From positions 1-25,093 of the forward strand of contig JAITSE010000014.1 in NCBI GenBank assembly GCA_031288005.1: a stretch of 25,093 nucleotides of DNA, read 5' to 3'. Position 1 is the first letter of the stretch. Each line of letters opens with the position of its first letter. The position numbers and the translations under genes are program-made. This stretch comes from Treponema sp. Its GTDB lineage: Bacteria; Spirochaetota; Spirochaetia; Treponematales; Breznakiellaceae. The notes below the pieces were generated by a model. That model was not told the origin of the DNA and ran no database searches. It saw only the letters and a list, made by a program, of their open reading frames with translations. Positions 14,235 to 23,305 of this stretch are shown here, piece by piece.

Positions 14235-16199
14235 CTACAGCGCCGCCCGGTAAGCTCCAATAAAATAAAAATCCTCGGTTTTACTCTTCAGTTCTTCCAT
14301 GGCCGCGTTGAATTCGTCCATTGTTTTCGGAAGACTCACGTCAGCGTAAAAGAGGTACCGCCAGGGCTGGCCCTGAATAGGGCGGGATTCAATTTTTATC
14401 ATATTAATTTCCCTATCGCTCAAAATTTTAAGACAGGCGACAAGGGAACCTGGTTTGTCTGGGACAGAGAAGACCAGGGAGGCTTTGCTCGGCTTGCCGG
14501 AACCCATACTGAGCGGCGCGGGGGCAATGTCGCCGCCGCTTTTCCTTGCGATGATGACAAAGCGGGTGTAGTTAAGGGGATTGGTTTCTATTCCCTCTTT
14601 TAAGACAGAGAGGCCGTGGGCCAAGGCCGCGGCTTCCCCGGCAATGGCGGCTATGGCGCATCGATCCGGCCCGCTTTCTTTCAAAAGCGAGGCAACGGCG
14701 GCGGCGGTGTTATAGCATGGCTCCAGCCGCCAAGGATATTTGTCCAAAAAGTCTTTGCACTGCGCGAATCCCTGGGGATGGCTGCGGACCACTTTGATAG
14801 TATCCAGAGCGGCTGTCTCGTGGGCTATAAGACAGTGGACGATGCGGAGTTTCAGTTCCCCGGCCATGGCGATGTCAGGATACCTCAGAAAGAGATCAAA
14901 ATTTTCATGTATAGACCCGGCAAGGCTGTTTTCCACAGGCACCACCCCAAACCCCGCGGAACCGTCCAGAACCGCGTCAAAAATGGCGGCAAAAGACGGG
15001 CAGGCAAGGCGGGGAGCCTCCTCCCCAAAGGCCCGCATTAGAGCCTGCTCCGCATAGGCCCCGCTTTCCCCGGAATAGGCAATTTTGTCTGATGCTGGAA
15101 GCGCCATTGTTTCTAAAGCCGCCCCAGGGATGCAGTGATCCGGGCCGGCGCGGGAACTTCTGGGCGTTCTGAGAAGTTCTTTTCCAACTACAGGCGCCAA
15201 AGCTTCGATATCCCGCATAAGCCGCTCAAACTGGGAAGGATACAGGGACTGAGGGCCGTCGGAGAGAGCTGAGTCCGGCCTGGGGTGGACTTCCACGGTA
15301 AGGCCGTCCGCGCCCGCGGCTATGGCAGCCAGTCCAGCGGAAGACACCATTCCCCGTATACCAACCGCGTGGCTGGGATCCACAATGACAGGCAAATGGG
15401 AGAGCCCTTTGATCACCGGAATCGCCGAGATGTCCAGGGTGTTCCGGGTGTAGGTCTCAAAAGTCCTGATGCCCCGCTCGCAAAGGACCACGTCCCTGGT
15501 CCCCGAAGCCAAAAGGTACTCCGCCGAAAGAAGCCATTCCTCGATAGTCGCCGAAGGCCCCCTTTTCAGCAGCACCGGCTTCCCCAAAGCTCCCACCTTC
15601 TTGAGAAGTTCAAAGTTCTGCATATTCCGGGCGCCTATCTGAAACATATCTGTTAAATCTTTCATCTTGTCAGCCCATTCCGGGGAAACCACCTCGGTGA
15701 CTATGGGCATACTCAGTTCATCTCCAGCCGCCTTCATATATTCAAGGCCCTTCATACCCAGCCCCTGAAACGCGTAAGGACTGGTCCTGGGCTTGAAAGC
15801 GCCGCCCCGGAGTATCACCGCGCCGGATTCCCGCACCCGCGCCGCGGTCTCCAGTATTTGCTCCCGGCTTTCCACCGCGCAGGGCCCGGCTATGATGGAG
15901 ATCCGGGCTCCCCCTATCTTGACGGGCGGAATAGAACCTTCCCCGCCCACGGTAACTATGGAATCGCCACTCCTGGTTTCCCTGGAAGCCAGTTCGAAAG
16001 GCTTGAAAGTAGCCGCGACCCGCTCCACCCCAGGCAGAAGGGTCAATTCCTGTATATCCGAAGCCGCCTTGCCTGTGGCCCCGATGATTTCATCATCTCC
16101 CAGGGTCTGTTCCCGGAGGCTGAACCCCCGTTCCCGCAAGAAGGCGCGTATTATTTCCTTATCGTGAGACGAAATACCTTTAGACAATATGACTACCAT
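14235..16199 (-). CDS. Fused DAHP synthase - prephenate dehydratase (ACT)
   Basis: A 654-residue bifunctional enzyme of phenylalanine synthesis. Residues 1-65 form a ferredoxin-like regulatory domain as in type I-beta DAHP synthases. Residues about 95-340 are the DAHP synthase barrel: IIAGPCAVES (102-111), KPRTSP (136-141), KRGPSAT (212-218), DPSH (274-277). After a linker of about 30 residues, prephenate dehydratase spans about 372-550: YSGESGAYAEQA, VPVENS and the catalytic NYTRF with TRF at 545-547. A C-terminal ACT domain (about 572-650) has GSLV (584-587) and ESRP (604-607), the phenylalanine-binding motifs. There is no chorismate mutase domain. The start ATG 16199 has CGGAG 6 bases upstream; the longer frame lacks this. 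Feedback by Phe could act on both ends of the pathway (inference). Confidence 0.93.
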   Translation of the reverse strand: MVVILSKGISSHDKEIIRAFLRERGFSLREQTLGDDEIIGATGKAASDIQELTLLPGVERVAATFKPFELASRETRSGDSIVTVGGEGSIPPVKIGGARISIIAGPCAVESREQILETAARVRESGAVILRGGAFKPRTSPYAFQGLGMKGLEYMKAAGDELSMPIVTEVVSPEWADKMKDLTDMFQIGARNMQNFELLKKVGALGKPVLLKRGPSATIEEWLLSAEYLLASGTRDVVLCERGIRTFETYTRNTLDISAIPVIKGLSHLPVIVDPSHAVGIRGMVSSAGLAAIAAGADGLTVEVHPRPDSALSDGPQSLYPSQFERLMRDIEALAPVVGKELLRTPRSSRAGPDHCIPGAALETMALPASDKIAYSGESGAYAEQALMRAFGEEAPRLACPSFAAIFDAVLDGSAGFGVVPVENSLAGSIHENFDLFLRYPDIAMAGELKLRIVHCLIAHETAALDTIKVVRSHPQGFAQCKDFLDKYPWRLEPCYNTAAAVASLLKESGPDRCAIAAIAGEAAALAHGLSVLKEGIETNPLNYTRFVIIARKSGGDIAPAPLSMGSGKPSKASLVFSVPDKPGSLVACLKILSDREINMIKIESRPIQGQPWRYLFYADVSLPKTMDEFNAAMEELKSKTEDFYFIGAYRAAL

Positions 16200-16239
16200 A
16201 TAAAACTCCGGTACAGTTAAAATGTGATTCACGGGCCGC

Positions 16240-16358
16240 TCCAAAACGCCAAATTTTGGAACCGCTGAGCTTGTTCCATCGGACCGGAGGTCCGCACTCG
16301 GTTAGTGCGGAAACGTGGAAACGAAGTTTCCGATGTTTCTGACGTTTCCGATGGAACA
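16240..16358. repeat. Large multi-branched palindromic spacer
   Basis: TCCAAAA (16240-16246) pairs with TTTTGGA (16254-16260). Then TGTTCCATCGGA (16272-16283) pairs perfectly with TCCGATGGAACA (16347-16358). Inside are GGACC-GGA-GGTCC (16281-16293), TCCGCACT-CGGTT-AGTGCGGA (16291-16311), GGAAACGT (16309-16316) with ACGTTTCC (16342-16349), and GGAAAC-GAA-GTTTCC (16317-16331). The structure lies upstream of aroF-pheA. No gene is seen in 16200-16488. Confidence 0.85.
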
Positions 16359-16488
16359 GCCTCAGGTTATTATAGTTTTTTTAAAAAAAAGAAAAAAGAC
16401 ATCCAAAATAGCTGCGGCATGGGATTTAAGCTAAGCCTAGAGACCAGCGGCTAACGAGTACCGGGTTCCAGGGTTTTAAGGCCAAAAC

Positions 16489-16545
16489 AAAAAGCCCCCA
16501 TAGCCGCCGCGCCGGAATATCCGCCGGGAACCATGAGGGCTTTTT
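16489..16545 (-). terminator. Strong terminator of the polysaccharide operon (bidirectional)
   Basis: AAAAAGCCCCCAT (16489-16501) pairs with ATGAGGGCTTTTT (16533-16545), giving a T-run on either strand after the GC stem; the loop itself is GC-rich. It lies 26 bases beyond the wzz-like stop and should end the leftward transcript. Confidence 0.85.
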
Positions 16546-16571
16546 CGCCAAAATTTATAACCAGCGCCGGT

Positions 16572-17618
16572 TTACGCGCTGTCTTTTATTCCCCGTAATT
16601 TAGCCATAGCTTCCGGGTCGTTCTTGATATTTGCTATCGCATTCAAAACAAAGGCGAGAAAGACAGAAAAGAAACCGGCCGCAAAGACGACAATAATACA
16701 CAGCAACCCCCGGCTGGGACCTGATTTCTGATCCGGAACCTCCGCCATCTCCAATACCTGGAAAACAGGCTTCTCACTGGCCATCGTTATCTTGAGCAGT
16801 TCATACTGCACCTTTAACTGGGAATAAACCTCCTGCTGGGCGGTCAGTTCCAAGGCTATGCGGTTGCGTTCCAAGGTGATTGAGGGAATCGAAGACGAGA
16901 TTCTGCCTGAAATAGTTTGCTCAAGCTGATGACCTTCAAGCTCCAGCTTCTGAATTTCCTTGAAGGTATTCTCTATATTCTTCTCCAGATTTTCTTTTTC
17001 CAGCTTATTTTTATCAATCCCGAGTTCATCAAACCAGCTTTGCAGATACGAAACGCAGTAATTGACAACCCCCCTGGCGAAGACAGGATCGATGTCGGTA
17101 AAGGAAATGCTGAACACCCCGCTTTTTTCATCATAATTGGCGATAAGTTTTTTCTTTAGAGTTTTACGGCTTTCAGCCCGGTAAAATTTTTTTATTTTCC
17201 AGCGGGTAATGAGATCGAATTCATCCACCACCGAATCAAGGAGCGTATTGGTACCAACCAGGTATATGGCAAGATCGCTGGAAGTCGAGCCGGTACTGAC
17301 CCCCGCAAGGCCCGCAAGCCCGCCCAGTCCGCTGGAAGCGAGCATGGATGCCATACCCCCTCCGTTTGAGGAAGAAGAATTATTTATAAGCATGAGAGCT
17401 TTGGGAGTATACTCGTTAGGGAGAAAGGACTTTTCCGCGGGCAGCTTGAGGGAAATAACGGCACAGACCACCACCGCGACAGCGGCGGTTAGGGTTATGA
17501 CGAGGATCATGACCTTGCGGTGCCACAGGACGGCGAAGAGGTCGATAAGAGAAATCTCGTCGTCATCGGGTTTTTTACGAGAGAGCGTATCCCTCTGTTC
17601 TTGGTCTATAGTATTCAT
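16572..17618 (-). CDS. Wzz-like polysaccharide chain-length determinant
   Basis: A 348-residue inner-membrane protein of the PCP/Wzz family that controls the length of polymerised surface glycans. The cytoplasmic N-terminus ends in DDEISLIDLFAVLWHRK, followed by TM1 (about 35-57). A large periplasmic part begins with a Gly/Ser-rich stretch (about 80-117) and contains a coiled-coil region (KLEKENLEKNIENTFKEIQK). The proline-containing segment leads to TM2 (about 304-328) and a short cytoplasmic tail; there is no tyrosine-kinase domain. The start ATG 17618 has AAGGA 4-5 bases upstream, 7 bases past the epimerase pseudogene. It is the last gene before the operon terminator. Confidence 0.88.
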   Translation of the reverse strand: MNTIDQEQRDTLSRKKPDDDEISLIDLFAVLWHRKVMILVITLTAAVAVVVCAVISLKLPAEKSFLPNEYTPKALMLINNSSSSNGGGMASMLASSGLGGLAGLAGVSTGSTSSDLAIYLVGTNTLLDSVVDEFDLITRWKIKKFYRAESRKTLKKKLIANYDEKSGVFSISFTDIDPVFARGVVNYCVSYLQSWFDELGIDKNKLEKENLEKNIENTFKEIQKLELEGHQLEQTISGRISSSIPSITLERNRIALELTAQQEVYSQLKVQYELLKITMASEKPVFQVLEMAEVPDQKSGPSRGLLCIIVVFAAGFFSVFLAFVLNAIANIKNDPEAMAKLRGIKDSA

Positions 17619-17625
17619 AGGGTCC

Positions 17626-18610
17626 TTATTCAGTATAAAACACCAGATCCGATATTTTGTCAATAAACTCGTACTTGATAGTCCGATCAAGCCCTTCAAC
17701 AAGGCTTACCGGCGCTTTGAAGCCGGCCGTTTTTATGTTGGCAGAATCGAACATGGTATTGGCACAAAACTTTTTTACCCGGATTGAACTAATGGGTAGT
17801 TTCTTATGCAGCATCTTTGCCATAAAGATCAAAACAGAGGCCCCCGGTGAATCCCACCCAATAGGGCCAGTGAAACAGCCTGCCTGACTTTCCCAATATA
17901 CGGCGCACCTCGACAACCAGAGTGTTCATATCAAAATCCGGTTTGTCAATGTAGTTAAATAAACATTCTCCCGGCGGATTATCCAGATTATATTCGATGA
18001 AGGCGGCGACACTTTCGACATAAGACATGGCTTTGACATTTGCCCCCTTCCCCACCATGAGGAATTTACCGCCCGCAATTTGCCGCAGCAGATTATACAC
18101 ATTCCCCCGGTTTTGCTCGCCGAAGATCACCGTGGGTCTTATGATTGTTAACGAATTTCCAGAATCTGAAACAAGCCATGCCCGGTATTTTTCTTCCGCC
18201 AGCCATTTGGTTCGTCCATAGTCGTTGAAATATTTTATCCTGCCAGTTTCATCGGTTCCAACCAGCGCGAATCCATAGACCGCCACAGAACTGGTAAAGA
18301 TGATTTTCTTGATTCCAAGTTTTGTGCAGGCATTGCATACATTTTCCGCACCGGTTACATTAACATCATCATAGAGGGATTTCGGCGTAACATCATCCCG
18401 GTGTTACGCGGCAAGATTGATAACAACATCGGAACCGGCGAGGGCCTTTTTCAGGGTATCAGGCTCCCGGACATCAGCGTACTGACGAAGATGGGGATAT
18501 TTCTTGCTGTCGTTTTTATCGGCGATGATTACGGAGTGCCCCGCGGCAATAAGGCGTGTTGTAAGGCGGATACTGGCAAATCCGGAACCGCCAATGAGGG
18601 TGATGCGCAT
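17626..18610 (-). pseudogene. NAD-dependent sugar epimerase/dehydratase, broken twice
   Basis: The extended SDR fold is readable: MRITLIGGSGFASIR (Rossmann loop), DVVINLAA, KKIIFTSSVAVYG, NDYGRTKW (YxxxK), IIRPTVIFG. Two lesions interrupt it. A TAA (18406-18404) follows NLAA where family members usually read NLAAEHRDD, consistent with a single GAA-to-TAA change. Near 17813-17818 a +1 frameshift (GGCAAAGATG instead of GGCAAAATG) separates FDLYGK from MLHKKLPISSIRVKKF, which continues to a stop at 17628-17626. In undamaged form it would be about 327 residues. Its sugar substrate is unknown. The lesions may be recent, because the rest of the frame is intact. Confidence 0.85.
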
Positions 18611-18619
18611 AGTTAATTT

Positions 18620-19834
18620 TTAATGTGATGTTTTTATATAATCCCGCAGACTATAGTTCCACTTTTCCCATTGCAGTTGTTTCGAGAAATGTGTGTTATA
18701 AAATTGAAATGCCTGTTCCTGCATTTGATGTATTTTATTTTTATTGTGGGTAAATTCTTCTAACCTATCAGCAATAACACTAACAGTATTTATTTCAACC
18801 ACAAACCCAAGCCCTTCATTTGTAATCAATTCTACAATACATGACTCCTGAGCGCCGCAATACAAAAGCGGCCGTCCGGCGGCAAGAGAACCGAAAAATT
18901 TTGAAGGGACCACAACCCCTTCCCAGCCATCCCTAAGGCTAATCATGTGTATATCCGCCGCAGCCAAACGCAACGGCAACATTTTTTCATCAACAAACCC
19001 GGAAAAACGTATATTACTGTCTTCCTGGCTAATCATATCCCGCAGTTTCTGATAACAATTGCCCCTGCCCGCAAAACAAAAACCCACAGAAGCGTTTCGT
19101 TTTCGTAATTCCCGGGCTAAAAGAATAAATTCCTCAAACTGATGCGCTTTGCCGATAGTACCGGAATACAGAATCCCAAGGCGCGCATCGCCGAATAAAT
19201 CACGACGGATATTGTTATCGGGTTCTGCAAGATAGGCGGGTTCGTCCAGAGCCCACGGCACAATAGTCTCATATTTTGCTTTGGGGTGATACCGCATGAA
19301 TCGGTTCCGCATACATGAGCCGATATCAATCAGAAGATTACAGCGGCGATAACTTACCCCCGCCCACCACAAAAGTATTTTCTTCACTAGCTTGGGTATT
19401 TTTATTCCGTCCGCAATAACCGCTTCAGGGTAAAGATCAAACCCCCAGATGGCAAAACGCAAATCAGGCCGCAGGAAGGCCAATAGTGGAATTATATAAA
19501 ATGAAAATTGTGGATCGGTACCGAAAACAATCACATCGGCGCGGACAAACAGGAGAGCGAAAAACCAGGAGAAAGAAAGACAGAAACTGTTAATAAGCCT
19601 GCCAATATGTTTAGATTGAAAAAAAGACGGATGATTGAAACGCCGTATAGAAACACCGTGATGCAGTTCATATTGAGGATCGATACTGCCCTGCTTACGG
19701 CAGTATCGATTACTGGCAAAAACGCGGACATCCCAGCCGTTTATTGATAAACCTTCCGCCAAATCCGTAAAGTGCCGCGCGCTGACTACGTCATCCGGAT
19801 AATAATAGTGATATAATACAACACAACTTGGCAT
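18620..19834 (-). CDS. WbuB-like GT4 glycosyltransferase
   Basis: A 404-residue GT-B enzyme of the kind that adds a sugar (often a HexNAc) to a lipid-linked repeat unit at the membrane. The N-terminus LYHYYYPDDVVSARHFTDLA is typical of WbuB-type GT4. Hydrophobic helices at about 85-130 suggest membrane association. DLYPEAV, LYSGTIGKAHQ and VVVPSKFFGSLAAGRPLLYCG form the donor half. It lies 14 bases downstream of the GDP-mannose epimerase, with an operon-like spacing and a weak ribosome binding site. An in-frame perfect palindrome (19679-19710) encodes RYCRKQGSID at about residues 41-51. Confidence 0.85.
   Translation of the reverse strand: MPSCVVLYHYYYPDDVVSARHFTDLAEGLSINGWDVRVFASNRYCRKQGSIDPQYELHHGVSIRRFNHPSFFQSKHIGRLINSFCLSFSWFFALLFVRADVIVFGTDPQFSFYIIPLLAFLRPDLRFAIWGFDLYPEAVIADGIKIPKLVKKILLWWAGVSYRRCNLLIDIGSCMRNRFMRYHPKAKYETIVPWALDEPAYLAEPDNNIRRDLFGDARLGILYSGTIGKAHQFEEFILLARELRKRNASVGFCFAGRGNCYQKLRDMISQEDSNIRFSGFVDEKMLPLRLAAADIHMISLRDGWEGVVVPSKFFGSLAAGRPLLYCGAQESCIVELITNEGLGFVVEINTVSVIADRLEEFTHNKNKIHQMQEQAFQFYNTHFSKQLQWEKWNYSLRDYIKTSH
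19679..19710. repeat. Perfect 12-bp-arm palindrome inside a glycosyltransferase gene
   Basis: ATCGATACTGCC (19679-19690), loop CTGCTTAC, GGCAGTATCGAT (19699-19710). It shares the core ATACTGC…GCAGTAT with the in-frame res palindrome at 4968-4990. It falls in a surface-exposed N-terminal segment and keeps the frame. Confidence 0.85.
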
Positions 19835-19848
19835 AGGGTTTACCGCAA

Positions 19849-20826
19849 TCAGCGGCGTTTCTCAACCTGTTCGGCAATCCACTGATAAGTAACTTTCATA
19901 CCGTCGATAAGCCTTGCCGTAGGATTCCAGCCCAGCGTCTGCTGAATATAGGAATTATCAGAACTCCTTCCCCGAACACCCAAAGGACCCGGTATATGCC
20001 TGAAGAAAAGTTTTTTATCCGCAATGGCCATAGCCATTTTCGCCAATCCGTTAATCGAAATCAACTCATCAGACCCGATGTTTACCGGTCCTTGAACATT
20101 TGATTCCATAAGACGCCTGACTCCCTCAAGACATTCATCAATGTAGAGAAAAGTCCGTGTCTGCTCGCCATCACCCCATATTTCAATTTCACCGCCGTCA
20201 GGCGTTTCAGCAACTTTACGGCACATGGCTGCCGGGGCCTTTTCTTTGCCGCCGTCCCAGGTACCGAAGGGGCCAAAAATATTATGAAATCGCGCGATGT
20301 GTACTTCCATGCCATAATTACGGGAATAAGAAAGATACATACGCTCGCTAAAGAGTTTTTCCCAACCATACTCGCTGTCAGGACCCGCCGGATATGCATC
20401 GTTTTCTTTGAGACCTGGATTATTGGTTTCTTCCTGGATACGAGCAGGATATATACAGGCGCTGGAAGAATAAAAAATCTTCTTTATTCCCGTCTTTCGA
20501 GACTCCTCGGCCATATTAAGATTAATCGTCGCCGAATTGTGCATGACCGCGGCATCGTGTTCACCGGTAAAGATATATCCCGCGCCCCCCATATCCGCGG
20601 CGAGCTGATAGAGTTCATCGAACTTAATATCGCCGGTTATTTGACGGCAAAAACTCTGTTCCCTTAAATCCCCCTGTATAAATTCATCGGCGGCGGTGTT
20701 TTGATACTCATGCTGTTTTATATCAACACCCCGCACGAAATAACCCTCATCTTTCAGACGTTTAACCAGATGGCCTCCGATAAAACCACCGGCACCGCAT
20801 ACAAGCGCTTTCTTTTGAATAGACAT
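19849..20826 (-). CDS. GDP-mannose 3,5-epimerase
   Basis: A 325-residue extended SDR converting GDP-D-mannose to GDP-L-galactose (and GDP-L-gulose). It follows the plant GME pattern closely: GAGGFIGG (11-18), LAADMGGAGYIF (75-86), SSSACIYP (120-127) with Cys124 in the position of the plant catalytic Cys, YGWEK (153-157, Tyr/Lys), RFHNIFGPFGTWDGG (179-193), and EKAPAA with Lys196 matching the plant catalytic Lys. The C-terminal HIPGPLGVRGRSSDN is also typical. The start ATG 20826 has GGAGGAA 5-11 bases upstream. It should supply L-galactose units to the surface glycan made by this locus, and needs GDP-mannose made elsewhere. Confidence 0.92.
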   Translation of the reverse strand: MSIQKKALVCGAGGFIGGHLVKRLKDEGYFVRGVDIKQHEYQNTAADEFIQGDLREQSFCRQITGDIKFDELYQLAADMGGAGYIFTGEHDAAVMHNSATINLNMAEESRKTGIKKIFYSSSACIYPARIQEETNNPGLKENDAYPAGPDSEYGWEKLFSERMYLSYSRNYGMEVHIARFHNIFGPFGTWDGGKEKAPAAMCRKVAETPDGGEIEIWGDGEQTRTFLYIDECLEGVRRLMESNVQGPVNIGSDELISINGLAKMAMAIADKKLFFRHIPGPLGVRGRSSDNSYIQQTLGWNPTARLIDGMKVTYQWIAEQVEKRR

Positions 20827-20969
20827 TCTATGTTCCTCCAATAAAATAACTTTCAGTTTTGCAGTATCAATATAAAATCTCTTTTCTGTAATTGTTTATA
20901 TTTAGAATAAATTAATAATTATTAGTAAAAACCTATAATAAATTAGAGAAACAAAAATTATTAATCGTC

Positions 20970-22004
20970 TCATAGAAAACCTTGTTTATCCCATATTTTC
21001 TGATAGAATTCTTGTGTCTGCTCGGCACATTTTTTCCATGAAAAACGCTTACAATTATTAAACCCCTTTTCTACAATACAGCAATAATAATCACGATCCT
21101 CAAGACCAGATATTATACGCAAATCATTCTCTATATCTTTTCCAGAAATATAAATTGCGGCTTCGCCGGCAACCTCAGGTAAAGATGATACGCCACAGCA
21201 AACAACCGGACATCCTGTAGCCTGAGCTTCAACCACGGGAACACCAAACCCTTCATATAAACTTGGATATAATAAAAATTTTGCTTCGTTGTATTTAATA
21301 TTCAATTCTTTATTCGACAAAGATCGGTAATATTCATATCTATTGGGCACGTATTTTTCTAACAAGGCAATCTCCTGCTTTTTTAATTCCCCGCCGCCTA
21401 TTATTTGCAAATTTAAATTAGGTAATTCATGGACTACCTTAACAGCATACTCAAAATTCTTATACCCTTCTCTGCCGCCGATAAAAATAACATTATGTTT
21501 ACGCGTTATATTAAGATGACAATAATCATTGGAAAACCCTAAATAAATTACTTTTACAAGACCTTCATAATTAGGATAAAAGAACAAAAAATCTTTTTTC
21601 GTATTTTCAGAATTGCAGATTATAGCCTTTGAATTTTCTACGGCGGCCTTTTTTTGAATTTTATGCATAGTTGATTTTACATCGCGCCTAAAAAACTCAT
21701 AAGTAAAATCATGCACCGTTGTTATATTAACAACGTTTGTATTTTTACAATATCGATAATAACTCGAATGAAATATAAACGGCTCTTTTTCAAAACTCCT
21801 AACATTTTTATACCGCTCAAACAACAGCATATTGTTTTTAATTATCTTTTTCCCCTTAAATTCAGGCAAAAAAATATTCTTTTCATACCCAGAATATAAC
21901 AGATGTATATCCTGATTCAAATAAGTCTCCAACTGAGACCAATACAAAGAGATGCCACCGCCACGTTGCAGGCTGTAAATTATATCATCATAAATAATTT
22001 TCAC
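20970..22004 (-). CDS. GT4-family glycosyltransferase (mannosyltransferase-like)
   Basis: A 344-residue GT-B glycosyltransferase with GTG start (MKIIYDDIIYSLQRGGGIS), AGAGG about 7 bases upstream. The GGGIS glycine loop, TTVHDFTYE, NSENTKKDF, FIGGREGYKNFEYAVK and YPSLYEGFGVPVVEAQATG with EX7E place it among WbpY/WbdB-like GT4 enzymes, often GDP-mannose-dependent. It lies 143 bases upstream of GME on the transcript. The coding DNA is AT-rich and Asn/Lys/Tyr-heavy, unlike the genes left of 20,850, suggesting transfer from another lineage. The 20,850-20,969 spacer is AT-rich with no gene. Confidence 0.85.
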   Translation of the reverse strand: MKIIYDDIIYSLQRGGGISLYWSQLETYLNQDIHLLYSGYEKNIFLPEFKGKKIIKNNMLLFERYKNVRSFEKEPFIFHSSYYRYCKNTNVVNITTVHDFTYEFFRRDVKSTMHKIQKKAAVENSKAIICNSENTKKDFLFFYPNYEGLVKVIYLGFSNDYCHLNITRKHNVIFIGGREGYKNFEYAVKVVHELPNLNLQIIGGGELKKQEIALLEKYVPNRYEYYRSLSNKELNIKYNEAKFLLYPSLYEGFGVPVVEAQATGCPVVCCGVSSLPEVAGEAAIYISGKDIENDLRIISGLEDRDYYCCIVEKGFNNCKRFSWKKCAEQTQEFYQKIWDKQGFL

Positions 22005-22139
22005 AGTAAAAACCTCTAAAAACTCAACATATTAAGCAAAAACGACTCTCTTCTGTATCATTCTATTCCAACTTTTATATTTTCTTTTTCGTGCATTAAA
22101 GAATATACTTTTTTGACAATACATCAGTTTTAATTGAAG

Positions 22140-23252
22140 TCAAAAAAAATAGTTAGTATACTTTAAAAGCATACTTGTTTCTCTATAGCAAACCAAGTAA
22201 ATAGAAAGCGCAATCAAATATAACGAGAAAAACAAAAACATAAACTCGAAACGCCTTCTAAATAATTTAAGAAAATAAGGAATAATCACTACTATAGAAG
22301 GAAGAAAGAAAAATTTGAACCTGCCCGAAAAGGCATTTACACCAAATAAATAAAACAACAAGACTCCATAAATCATAAACATATTAAAAAAAATATTAAA
22401 ATATGGAATATGTTTATTTAACCAATCTCTATATCTAATAATTATTACAAAGAAGATCAGATACTCAATATGGGTAAATGAAAATTCTCTCGCAGTACCA
22501 AAAGTCTGAGAATTCAAATAACTATCAACCTTAGTATAAATATATCCCAAGGAAGATGGCGTTAATTCTAAAATTGGCCTTAAAATATCTATACGAAACA
22601 ACACCATGATCATTCCGCCAATTATGACAAGAATTGCCGTATTTTTTTTTATATTTTTATTTAACATAAAATATAATGGGAATAAAATAAGTGAACTTAT
22701 ATGCATTGAAGATGCAACAAAAATACAAATAGAATAACAGAAAAAATTTTTATTATAAATATATCTTAAAGAAAAAAAGAATATTTGAACTGCTAACAAA
22801 GTTCGAATAAGATTTAAATTTAGTGAAATAAACATATAAGAGAAATATATACATAATGAACTGATTTTATTTTCTGTATATTTATTGATACTTAATATCA
22901 TTAAAATACATGATATCATTTCAACAAAAATAAAAAAAACTACATAATTGGAAGAAAAAGTTTTTATTATACTCGTTAAAAACAAAAATCCTGGTTCAAA
23001 ATAAAAAAAACTGCTGTTAAAATCAAAAAGTCTAGGGGCTGCATCAAAATTTGCCTTGTATATACTCCAATCCCCTCCAATATCAATAATTCTTCCCCCC
23101 GCAACGACAATAAAACAAAACAAGATAAAGCTAATCGAGGAAAAAAGGAAAAAATACTTACTTATACTTCTTCTAGTAAAATCAAAAATACTACTCAATA
23201 AGAATACAGACAATAAGGGAAAATATAATTTTGCAAAAAAAAACCATTGCAT
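22140..23252 (-). CDS. EpsG/Wzy-like polysaccharide polymerase
   Basis: A 370-residue polytopic membrane protein, about ten hydrophobic segments, strongly AT-rich codons. GGDWSIYKANFDAAP followed by FYFEPGFLFL matches the EpsG-family pattern (GxDxxxY…EpGy); the later N-L-N-L-I-R-T-L and SSMHISSLILFPLYF segments match the conserved Arg and HxS regions. It should polymerise repeat units on the outer face of the inner membrane. The ATG start has no clear Shine-Dalgarno. A truncated second polymerase lies upstream, so this copy is probably the working one (inference). Confidence 0.8.
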   Translation of the reverse strand: MQWFFFAKLYFPLLSVFLLSSIFDFTRRSISKYFFLFSSISFILFCFIVVAGGRIIDIGGDWSIYKANFDAAPRLFDFNSSFFYFEPGFLFLTSIIKTFSSNYVVFFIFVEMISCILMILSINKYTENKISSLCIYFSYMFISLNLNLIRTLLAVQIFFFSLRYIYNKNFFCYSICIFVASSMHISSLILFPLYFMLNKNIKKNTAILVIIGGMIMVLFRIDILRPILELTPSSLGYIYTKVDSYLNSQTFGTAREFSFTHIEYLIFFVIIIRYRDWLNKHIPYFNIFFNMFMIYGVLLFYLFGVNAFSGRFKFFFLPSIVVIIPYFLKLFRRRFEFMFLFFSLYLIALSIYLVCYRETSMLLKYTNYFF

Positions 23253-23305
23253 TTCTATATTTATTCATTAATAAGGATATAACATCCTCATTTATTCTCA
23301 AGTAA

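Noticed and set aside
18404..18406. Recoded or programmed stop in the epimerase
   Set aside because: A second, independent frameshift downstream makes pseudogene decay the simpler explanation, and no recoding element is seen.
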